Below, piece by piece: positions 16,971-23,953 of a stretch of 64,000 nucleotides of DNA; the first letter of the stretch is position 1, and each line of letters starts with the position of its first letter. The position numbers and the translations under genes were made by a program. This DNA is from Roseibacterium beibuensis (GTDB lineage: Bacteria > Pseudomonadota > Alphaproteobacteria > Rhodobacterales > Rhodobacteraceae), in NCBI RefSeq assembly GCF_039542305.1, contig NZ_BAABHW010000004.1, forward strand, positions 186,001-250,000, written 5' to 3'. The notes under the pieces were generated by a model, which was given only the letters and a program-made list of their open reading frames with translations, made no database searches and was not told where the DNA came from.

Positions 16971-17614
16971 TGCGGGCGCTGGTTGTTTATTGTCACCCAC
17001 GGGCGGAGAGTTTCACCGCCGCCATCCGTGATCTTGTTCTGGAAAAGCTGCGCAAGGCGGGCGCCGAGATCCGGCTGCGCGACCTGTATGCAGAGGGATT
17101 CGCCCCGGCCCTGACCGCCACCGAGCTTGAGCTCTACGAGGATGAAAGCCGCAACAAGGCGGCGGTGGCGCGCGACGTGGATGACCTGATGTGGTGCGAC
17201 ACGCTGATCTTCGTCTATCCGACCTGGTGGTATGGCCTGCCCGCGATGCTGAAAGGCTGGCTGGACCGGACGATGGTGCCCGGCGTGGCCTTTCTGATGC
17301 CCGATGACGAGAACCCGAATATCCGCCCGGGCCTGCGGCACATCACGCGCTTGGGCGTCTTCACCACCTGCGGGGCCAGCTGGGCGCTGACGCGCTACGT
17401 GGGCGCGCCCGGGCGGCGGACATTGCTGCGCGGGGTCGGGCACCTGTGCGCACGGCATCGCAAGGTGGCCTTCGCAGCGCATTACCTGATGGACAGGTCG
17501 ACCGCTGCAAGCCGCGACAAGCATCTGAAGCGCGTGGCGGCGAAGATGAATCGCCTGCTCAGCGGCGGGCGGGCCCAGAAAAACGAGGCCAGCGATACGG
17601 AGGCGACGGCATGA
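16970..17614 (+). CDS. Flavodoxin-fold NAD(P)H oxidoreductase, second copy
   Basis: A 214-residue paralogue of the preceding protein. Its first loop ALVVYCHPRAESFTAAI aligns with the upstream ALVLFAHPCPESFSAAL. Its second loop LIFVYPTWWYGLPAMLKGWL is the classical WWY version seen in NAD(P)H:quinone reductases, which the first copy lacks (WNFGYP). A basic C-terminal tail of about 25 residues (KMNRLLSGGRAQKNEAS) is extra. The start ATG at 16970 overlaps the upstream stop. The gene then overlaps the oxygenase gene by ATGA. Confidence 0.78.
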   Translation: MRALVVYCHPRAESFTAAIRDLVLEKLRKAGAEIRLRDLYAEGFAPALTATELELYEDESRNKAAVARDVDDLMWCDTLIFVYPTWWYGLPAMLKGWLDRTMVPGVAFLMPDDENPNIRPGLRHITRLGVFTTCGASWALTRYVGAPGRRTLLRGVGHLCARHRKVAFAAHYLMDRSTAASRDKHLKRVAAKMNRLLSGGRAQKNEASDTEATA

Positions 17615-18519
17615 TCCCGGTCCTCGATTTCGCGCGATTTTCCAGCGGGGCCGACCGGGCTGGGTTCGTGTCCGATCTTGGCGCGGCGGCGCGCGGGCCC
17701 GGGTTCTTCCTGGTCTCGGGGCATGGCGTGGACGAGGGCCTGATCGCGCGGGTGTTCGACCAGGCGGCCGCATTCTTCGCGCTGCCGTCCGAGGTGAAAG
17801 CGCCGCTGTCGATCTCGACCAACCCGCATAACAGGGGATGGGCCGCGACCGGAACCGAAAGCCTGGACGAACATTCAGGACAGGTGGATCAGAAGGAAGC
17901 CTTCAACATCGGCTACGACCTGGCTGCCGATGACCCGCGCGTGATCGCGTCCGAGCCGTTTCGCGGGGTGAACCTGTGGCCGGAGGTGCCCGGCTTTCGC
18001 GAGACGATACTGGATTATTTCGCGACGGTGCAGGCGCTTGGTGTCGGCCTGATGCGGGCCGTGGCGATGGATCTCGGCCTGTCCGAGACGCGGTTCCAGC
18101 GCGATTTCGACGAACCGATGGCGACGCTGCGCCTGCTGTCCTACCCGGCGAGCGACCCAGGCGGGATCGGGGCCGGGGCGCATACGGATTACGGGGCGCT
18201 GACGCTTCTGCTGACCGACGGGGTGGCGGGGCTGCAAGTCAAACCGCGCGGCGGCGACTGGATCGACGTGCCCCATGTGCCGGGGGCCTTCGTGGTCAAT
18301 ATCGGCGACTGCCTGATGCGCTGGTCGAACGATATCTACGTGTCGAACCCGCACAGGGTGCTGCCCCCGGCAAAGCCGCGCCAATCGGTGGCCTTTTTCC
18401 TCGACCCGAACCCGGACGCGATTATCGCCGCCCTGCCCGGCACCGGAGCGCCGAAATACCCGACGGTGACGGGGGCCGAATATCTGCGTCAAAGGCTGGA
18501 TGCGACTTACGCCGCTTAA
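17611..18519 (+). CDS. 2-oxoglutarate/Fe(II)-dependent oxygenase (IPNS-like fold)
   Basis: A 302-residue non-haem iron oxygenase. The N-terminal DIOX_N part has IPVLDFARF at 2-10 and GPGFFLVSGHGV at 29-40. The iron triad is His191 and Asp193 in HTDYGALTLL plus His248 in NPHRVLPP. The 2-oxoglutarate anchor is Arg257-x-Ser259 in PRQSVAFF. All key residues are present, so it should be active. Relatives hydroxylate small molecules, including pyrimidine methyl groups (thymine 7-hydroxylase). It is the last gene of the operon and probably adds a hydroxyl to an intermediate or side chain of the imported compound. Confidence 0.85.
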   Translation: MIPVLDFARFSSGADRAGFVSDLGAAARGPGFFLVSGHGVDEGLIARVFDQAAAFFALPSEVKAPLSISTNPHNRGWAATGTESLDEHSGQVDQKEAFNIGYDLAADDPRVIASEPFRGVNLWPEVPGFRETILDYFATVQALGVGLMRAVAMDLGLSETRFQRDFDEPMATLRLLSYPASDPGGIGAGAHTDYGALTLLLTDGVAGLQVKPRGGDWIDVPHVPGAFVVNIGDCLMRWSNDIYVSNPHRVLPPAKPRQSVAFFLDPNPDAIIAALPGTGAPKYPTVTGAEYLRQRLDATYAA

Positions 18520-18537
18520 CGCGCGGCGCGCTCCGCG

Positions 18538-19155
18538 TCAGACCAGCGCCCCCTTGGTCGCCGTGTCGAAAACCTCGACCACCCGGCGCGCCCGTTTGCC
18601 GACCTCGGCTGCGGAGATACCCGGAGCATAGAGCGCGGTTCCCAGCCCGAACCCGTCGGCCCCGGCGGCCAGCCAGTCTGCGAAGTTTTCGGGGCGGGCA
18701 CCGCCGAAGGCGAACACCTTTGCGTCTTGCGGAAGCACCGCGCGTAACGCCGCCAACCCCTCGAACCCGACGCGATCGGCAGGGAACAGCTTGAGCCCAT
18801 CCACGCCGGATTTGAGCGCCGCGAAAGCTTCGGTCGGGGTGAAAACGCCGGGCCAGCTTTGCAAAAGCAGCCGCTTGGTTTCCACGACCACGTCCGGGTC
18901 GAAATTGGGCGACAGGATCAGCTTGCCGCCCGCATCGGCCACTTCGCGCACCTCGTCGGGGGCGGTCACCGTGCCGGCCCCGATCAGCGCGTGGTCACCC
19001 AGCGCCGTGGCGATGGCGGACATGCTGTGCAACGGGTGCGATGAATTCAGCGGCACTTCGATCCGGTCGATCCCGGCCTCGACCAGCGCCTCGGCGACCG
19101 GGACGGCCTCGGTCGGGGTGATGCCGCGAAGAATGGCGATGATCGGACGGCTCAT
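18538..19155 (-). CDS. dgoA: 2-dehydro-3-deoxy-6-phosphogalactonate aldolase (KDPGal aldolase)
   Basis: A 205-residue class I aldolase that splits 2-keto-3-deoxy-6-phosphogalactonate into pyruvate and glyceraldehyde 3-phosphate. The opening PIIAILRGITPTEAVP is typical. The catalytic Glu33 lies in IEVPLN and the Schiff-base Lys122 in LKLFPAD, matching DgoA/Eda positions. LNSSHP is closer to DgoA than to Eda, as is the pairing with a DgoK-type kinase gene whose stop overlaps this start. The start at 19155 gives the usual family length. It converges on the oxygenase operon. Confidence 0.85.
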   Translation of the reverse strand: MSRPIIAILRGITPTEAVPVAEALVEAGIDRIEVPLNSSHPLHSMSAIATALGDHALIGAGTVTAPDEVREVADAGGKLILSPNFDPDVVVETKRLLLQSWPGVFTPTEAFAALKSGVDGLKLFPADRVGFEGLAALRAVLPQDAKVFAFGGARPENFADWLAAGADGFGLGTALYAPGISAAEVGKRARRVVEVFDTATKGALV

Positions 19156-20072
19156 TTCGCGTGCTCCTGCATTGCGAACCACGCACGGGCCAGACCGGCA
19201 AGGGCCAGACCGTCCGACGCGTGACGGGGGGCGGAGACGCCCTGCGTGTCGAGCGCGCGAGCGTAGAGATCAACCATGTCTGACGGGCCGGCGAGGGCCA
19301 CTTGCTGGCCCAGCCAATAGGGCCGCATGGCCGCCAGTTCCGCCCCGATCAACGCGCCGAAGAGGCGCGACCGGGCCACGGACGGGTCGAGCTGCTGCAA
19401 CACGTGCTGCCCCCGAAGCGCGGCCAGACGCTGGCTCAACCGCTCGGGCCGCGACAGGGTGTCGGACACGGCGTCGACGAAGGCCTCGGCATCCATGCCG
19501 GTGGACGCGACAGCCGCGCTGATCGTGCTGTGCCCGGCGAGGAGGTCGAAGAACTCACCCGTCATCGCGGTCTGGAAACTCACGATCTCCTCGGCCGAGA
19601 TCTGCACCCAGACCGTGCGCGGCCCGACAAGGCAAAGCACGCCGTCAAACCCCGGGTTCCCGGCCAGAAAACCCGCCACCTCGGTTTCCTCGCCCAGCAA
19701 CAGGTCGGGTGGGTTGGCTTGGCTCAGCCCCGGCAAGGCAAGAAGATCCAGGCGCGGGTCGTTGGCAGACACCCGAATGGGCAGCCGTTCGGCCGGTTTT
19801 GCCGGAACCGGGGTGATTGCTTCGGGCAGGTCGGCCAAGCCCGTCAAACCGCACGCCAGAACGGATGTGCTGCCCTGGCCCAGCCATGGCGCGATCGTAT
19901 CAAGAAGCTTGGCCTCGAACGCGGGCGCCTCGGGCATCGCGCTATCCGACGGAAGCGTCAGCTCCGCCCGGACGGAACCATCGGCGGCCAGCGCCCAGGC
20001 CCTGAGGTCACTTTGGCCCGCGTGCACCGCGATCCAGTCGGCATATCTGCTTTCTGCGCTCATCTCATCCAT
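19152..20072 (-). CDS. dgoK: 2-dehydro-3-deoxygalactonokinase
   Basis: A 306-residue sugar-acid kinase of the DGOK family, which phosphorylates 2-keto-3-deoxygalactonate with ATP before aldol cleavage. Visible features are an N-terminal ASKHA-like strand DWIAVHAGQSDLRAWAL, LLLGEETEVAGFLAG in the centre, GPRTVWVQ, and MTGEFFDLLAGHSTI. The start is 20072 or the in-frame ATG at 20063. It is coupled to dgoA by a 4-base overlap. No galactonate dehydratase, galactose dehydrogenase or dedicated transporter lies in this window, so the rest of the De Ley-Doudoroff route must be elsewhere. Confidence 0.8.
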   Translation of the reverse strand: MDEMSAESRYADWIAVHAGQSDLRAWALAADGSVRAELTLPSDSAMPEAPAFEAKLLDTIAPWLGQGSTSVLACGLTGLADLPEAITPVPAKPAERLPIRVSANDPRLDLLALPGLSQANPPDLLLGEETEVAGFLAGNPGFDGVLCLVGPRTVWVQISAEEIVSFQTAMTGEFFDLLAGHSTISAAVASTGMDAEAFVDAVSDTLSRPERLSQRLAALRGQHVLQQLDPSVARSRLFGALIGAELAAMRPYWLGQQVALAGPSDMVDLYARALDTQGVSAPRHASDGLALAGLARAWFAMQEHAK

Positions 20073-20114
20073 TCCATAGCATGCCCCATTCAGGTTGGGC
20101 AGAACGGTGATGGA

Positions 20115-20519
20115 TCAAGAGGTGACAGGCCCGCCTTCTGCCGCAAGATCGTTCAGGATAGGGCAGTCTGGCCGCTGATCCCCCGCGCAGCGGTCCACCA
20201 GATCTGCCAGCGTGCGGCGCATCTGGGCGAGTTCCTCCATCTTGGCGTCGATCTCGGCCAGGTGCTTGCGCGCGACGGCCTTCACATCCGCGCTGGCGCG
20301 GTCCCGGTCGCCCCAGAGGCCGAGGAGGATCCGACAATCCTCGATGGAAAAGCCGAGGCTGCGCGCCCGACCGAGAAAGGCGAGTTGGTGAACATGCGCC
20401 TCGGAAAACTTGCGGTAGCCATTGCTGGACCGGTCCGGCGCGATCAGGCCGATCTCTTCGTAGTAGCGGATCGTTTTGGCCGGCAGCCCGGCGCGGGCGG
20501 CGACATCTCCGATATTCAT
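20115..20519 (-). CDS. cueR: CueR/HmrR-type Cu(I)-responsive MerR regulator
   Basis: A 134-residue MerR-family activator. The winged helix reads MNIGDVAARAGLPAKTIRYYEEIGLI, then the NGYRKFSE wing, a long dimer helix, and the metal loop Cys111-(7 residues)-Cys119 (CAGDQRPDC) followed by PILNDL. This is the CueR pattern for linear Cu(I), Ag(I) or Au(I) binding. It starts two bases after the copA stop, so it sits in the copA operon. It would control its own synthesis through the CueR box at 22987-23017. Confidence 0.92.
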   Translation of the reverse strand: MNIGDVAARAGLPAKTIRYYEEIGLIAPDRSSNGYRKFSEAHVHQLAFLGRARSLGFSIEDCRILLGLWGDRDRASADVKAVARKHLAEIDAKMEELAQMRRTLADLVDRCAGDQRPDCPILNDLAAEGGPVTS

Positions 20520-20520
20520 G

Positions 20521-22962
20521 TCATTTCACCTTCAGACGACGCAGGCGCAGGGCGTTCGTCACGACCAGAACGGAACTGGCCGCCATGGCGCCCGCCGCCA
20601 GCATCGGGTTCAAGAACGGGCCACCGAACAGGGCCAGCGCCCCGGCGGCCACGGGGATGAGGGCGACATTGTAGCCGAAGGCCCAGAAAAGGTTCTGCGC
20701 GATGTTGCGGAGCGTGCGGCGGCTGACCTCGACGGCGGAGGTCACGCCAACCGGCGAGCCGGAGACCAGAACCACGTCGGCGGCCTCGATGGCGATATCG
20801 GTTCCCGTGCCCAGCGCGATGCCGACATCCGCCGCCGCCAGAACCGGTGCGTCATTGATCCCGTCCCCGACAAAGGCGACCTTCAACCCCTGGGCCTGCC
20901 AATCCTCGAGCGCCTTTTGCTTGCCCTCGGGCGACAGGCCGGCCCGCGCAAGGCCAATCCCGAGGTGTCGGGCGACCGCATCGACCGGGCCGGCGGAGTC
21001 GCCGGACAGGACGGCCACCTGCAGACCGCGCCGCGTCAGCGCTGCGATGGCGTCGGCTGCGTCATCCTTGACCGGATCGCTGAGGTCGAGATGACCAAGG
21101 TAGAGGGCGCCGCGGGCGACATGCACCTCGGTGCTGCTGCCCGGTTCCCGATCGGGCAGCGCGACGCCTTCCTTGGCAAGAAACGCCCGCGACCCGATGC
21201 GCACCGTGTCGCCCTCGACCTGCGCGGTGACGCCCGCGCCCGGGTGGTTCTGGAAACCATCGACCACGGGCAGGGTCAGGCTGCGCGCTTCGGCCTCGGC
21301 AAGGATGGCGCGCGCCAAGGGATGCTCGGAGGCTTGCTCGACTGCGGCGGCGAGGGCCAGCAAGGTTTCTTCCGAGGTTGCCTCTGCCGCGTGGATGCCG
21401 GTGACCGCAGGGGCCCCTCGGGTCAGCGTGCCGGTCTTGTCGAACGCGACAAGGTCGACGCTGGACAGGGCCTGCAGGGCATCCCCACGCCGGAACAGGA
21501 CGCCAAGCTCGGCCGCGCGCCCCGTGCCGACCAGGACCGAGATCGGCGTGGCCAGGCCCATGGCGCAGGGGCAGGCGATGATCAGGACCGACACCGCGAC
21601 AACCAGCGCCTGCGCCGGATCACTGCTCAGGAACGCCCAGGCCGCCGCCGACAGAACGGCAATCGCCAGCACGACGGGTACGAAGACCGCCGTCACGCGA
21701 TTGATCAGCGACTGGATCGGCAACCGCGCGGCCTGCGCGTTTTCGACCATGGTCACGATCCGGGCGAGGACCGTGTCATTGCTGATGGCGGTGGCTCGGA
21801 AATCGACGGTGCCGTTCGCGTTCACCGTTCCCGCCGAGACCGGATCGCCCGGCCCCTTCTCCACCGGAACCGGCTCCCCGGTCAGCATGGACTCGTCGAC
21901 ATGGGTCGCCCCGGTCAGGATCACGCCATCGACGGCTACGCGCGCGCCGGGGCGCAGGCGCACCACGTCGCCCAGATGGATATCGGCCAGCGCAACCTCG
22001 GTTTCTGACCCGTCGGGCTGCACTTTCAGGGCGGTGTCCGGCGACAGGTCCAGCAACCCTTCGATCGCGGCCCCGGCCGATCCCCGCGCCCGCGCCTCCA
22101 GCCACCGGCCCAGCAGGATCAGGGTCACGATCACGGCAGCGGCCTCGAAATACACGAACCGGCCGGTTTCCGGGATAAGCTGCGGCGCGAATGTGACCAC
22201 GGTCGACCAGGCCCAGGCCGCGCCCGCGCCCAGCACAACGAGGCTGTTCATCTCGGGCGCGCCGCGCAGCAAGGCCGGGACGCCAAGGCGGAAAAACACG
22301 CGCCCCGGACCGGCAAGGACAAGGCTGGTCAGGGCGAACTGGAACAGGCGCAGCGCGCTTTCGCCAAAGGTCTCGATCTGCCAGCCGCGAAATCCGGGGA
22401 TGACGTGACCGCCCATCTCGAGAAGGAAAACGGGCAAGGTCAGCGCAAGCGCCATGAGGAACGCCGTCTTGTATTGACGGCTTTCGTCCTTGTGCGGATC
22501 GTTTTCGGGGGCGGTATCCTCGGCGATCGGGATTAAGGGGTAACCGGCCCGGTCAAGTCGGTCGCGCAGCGCGCCGATATCGAGATCGGGGGCGCCCTGC
22601 ACCTCTGCACGCCGCGTTGCGAGGTTCACGTGGGCCTGCTCGACACCATCGACCTCGGCCAGGGCGGCCTCGGCCCGCGCGACGCATCCCGCACAGGACA
22701 GGTTCCCGACCTCGAAACGATGCAGGCGCGGCGTCGCCAGCGGGGTCACCGGGTAGCCCGCCGTTTCCATCGCCGGCTCCACGGATCGCGCATCGAACCC
22801 ATCTTCGGTGCTGAGTTCCGCGCGTCGCGTGGCAAGGTTCACACGCGCCTCCCTGACGCCGGGCAGCTTGGCAAGCGCCGCTTCGGCGCGGGCCGCGCAG
22901 GATCCGCAGTTCAGGTTGGCGACTGAATACCGCAATGTGAGTGCTTGGGCTGTGTCTGACAT
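20521..22962 (-). CDS. copA: Copper-exporting P1B-type ATPase
   Basis: An 813-residue inner-membrane Cu(I) exporter. There are two N-terminal heavy-metal-binding domains (Cys19-x2-Cys22 in LNCGSC and Cys90-x2-Cys93 in LSCAGC), then transmembrane helices. The translocation motif is CPCAMGLATP, the phosphorylation site is DKTGTLTRG, the nucleotide-binding loop is SEHPLA, and the hinge is VGDGINDAPV. The start at 22962 is preceded by GAGG at 8 bases; the longer frame would run into the promoter. It is the detoxifying pump, whereas the paralogue at 38329 (ccoI) supplies the oxidase. Transcribed from the CueR promoter with cueR behind it. Confidence 0.95.
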   Translation of the reverse strand: MSDTAQALTLRYSVANLNCGSCAARAEAALAKLPGVREARVNLATRRAELSTEDGFDARSVEPAMETAGYPVTPLATPRLHRFEVGNLSCAGCVARAEAALAEVDGVEQAHVNLATRRAEVQGAPDLDIGALRDRLDRAGYPLIPIAEDTAPENDPHKDESRQYKTAFLMALALTLPVFLLEMGGHVIPGFRGWQIETFGESALRLFQFALTSLVLAGPGRVFFRLGVPALLRGAPEMNSLVVLGAGAAWAWSTVVTFAPQLIPETGRFVYFEAAAVIVTLILLGRWLEARARGSAGAAIEGLLDLSPDTALKVQPDGSETEVALADIHLGDVVRLRPGARVAVDGVILTGATHVDESMLTGEPVPVEKGPGDPVSAGTVNANGTVDFRATAISNDTVLARIVTMVENAQAARLPIQSLINRVTAVFVPVVLAIAVLSAAAWAFLSSDPAQALVVAVSVLIIACPCAMGLATPISVLVGTGRAAELGVLFRRGDALQALSSVDLVAFDKTGTLTRGAPAVTGIHAAEATSEETLLALAAAVEQASEHPLARAILAEAEARSLTLPVVDGFQNHPGAGVTAQVEGDTVRIGSRAFLAKEGVALPDREPGSSTEVHVARGALYLGHLDLSDPVKDDAADAIAALTRRGLQVAVLSGDSAGPVDAVARHLGIGLARAGLSPEGKQKALEDWQAQGLKVAFVGDGINDAPVLAAADVGIALGTGTDIAIEAADVVLVSGSPVGVTSAVEVSRRTLRNIAQNLFWAFGYNVALIPVAAGALALFGGPFLNPMLAAGAMAASSVLVVTNALRLRRLKVK

Positions 22963-22986
22963 TGGTCTTCCTCGACTGACACAGCT

Positions 22987-23017
22987 CACTTAGACGTTCC
23001 AGTAACTGGAGGGTCAA
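22987..23017 (-). promoter_or_regulatory. CueR-type promoter of copA-cueR
   Basis: On the minus strand a TTGACC -35 box (23012-23017) and a TAAGTG -10 box (22987-22992) are separated by exactly 19 bases (22993-23011). The spacer holds the dyad CTCCAGTTACTGGA, nearly identical to the known CueR operator CTTCCAGTTACTGGAAG. The over-long spacer is the hallmark of MerR-type activation by DNA untwisting. The -10 lies about 25 bases from the copA start. Confidence 0.9.
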
Positions 23018-23102
23018 GGGCTGATGTAACGACGGTATCTGGCATCTGAGGCGCCGATATGGAATATCCATTGCAAAGCGCAAAAGACGCCGAGAGGCAG
23101 GC

Positions 23103-23939
23103 ATGGAAGACGTCATCGACGAATATTTCACCCGGAGTTCCGAGAACCCGGACCGGCGCGCGAAACTGGAGGCAAAGCCGTTGCCCCGTCGCCGCCTCGT
23201 CATCTATTTCACACCCCGCTCCGGCAGTTCGTGGCTGACAGACCTGATCGCCCAAAGCCATCGCCTCGGGGCCGGTAACGAGCTGTTCAACCCGAATTTC
23301 GTGCCGAACATTGCCAACGGCATTCAGGCGCTCGGGCGTGAAGATTACATCATGCAAGCCCAGAAAAGGTTCAGCAGCCCGAACGGGGTGTTCAGCTTCG
23401 AGATCACGGCCCATCAACTGGATCGCCTGTTTCCAGATCCGGATACCTTCATGACCCATTTCAATCAGCCCGATTGCAGGGCCATGTGGCTGATCCGGAA
23501 AGATATCGTGGCGCAGGCCGTGAGCCTCGCGAAAATGGTGCGCACGAAGGTCGCCCACACCCCGCATGCAACGCCGGAAGATCGCGCGCGGGCGGAGGCG
23601 TCCTTTCCCTATGACGCCGAGAACATCGAACGGTGGCTCAAGCACATCCTCAGTGCCGAACGGCGCAGCGAATACCTGTTCGACCTCTATGGTATCGAAC
23701 CCTATCGCTTCTGTTACGAGGACATGATGGAGGCCGGGTCCGAACGCACACGCAGCTTGCTGGCGAACGTGGCGCGCGTCCGTGATGCGGATTGGCCCGA
23801 TCTGGAACTGAAACACGCCAAGCTAGGCACCCCGCAGAACGCGGAATATGCCGAGCGGTTCCGGGCAGAGCGTGCCGCTTTCCTGAAAGACGTGGATGAC
23901 GAGCGGCGATACATGCTCGACCAGCTTCAGGATATCTGA
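23103..23939 (+). CDS. Stf0-type sulfotransferase
   Basis: A 278-residue cytoplasmic sulfotransferase. The PAPS 5'-phosphosulfate loop is YFTPRSGSSWLTDLI near 35-49, a TPRSGS form typical of Stf0 (trehalose 2-sulfotransferase) relatives. KDIVAQAVSLAKMV near 135-148 supplies the 3'-phosphate element, and a C-terminal YEDM motif follows. It probably sulfates a carbohydrate. It is transcribed alone, away from copA, and converges on the glycosyltransferase of the rhamnose cluster. That suggests a role in decorating the same surface glycan. Confidence 0.78.
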   Translation: MEDVIDEYFTRSSENPDRRAKLEAKPLPRRRLVIYFTPRSGSSWLTDLIAQSHRLGAGNELFNPNFVPNIANGIQALGREDYIMQAQKRFSSPNGVFSFEITAHQLDRLFPDPDTFMTHFNQPDCRAMWLIRKDIVAQAVSLAKMVRTKVAHTPHATPEDRARAEASFPYDAENIERWLKHILSAERRSEYLFDLYGIEPYRFCYEDMMEAGSERTRSLLANVARVRDADWPDLELKHAKLGTPQNAEYAERFRAERAAFLKDVDDERRYMLDQLQDI

Positions 23940-23953
23940 AGATCGGGCTCGAT

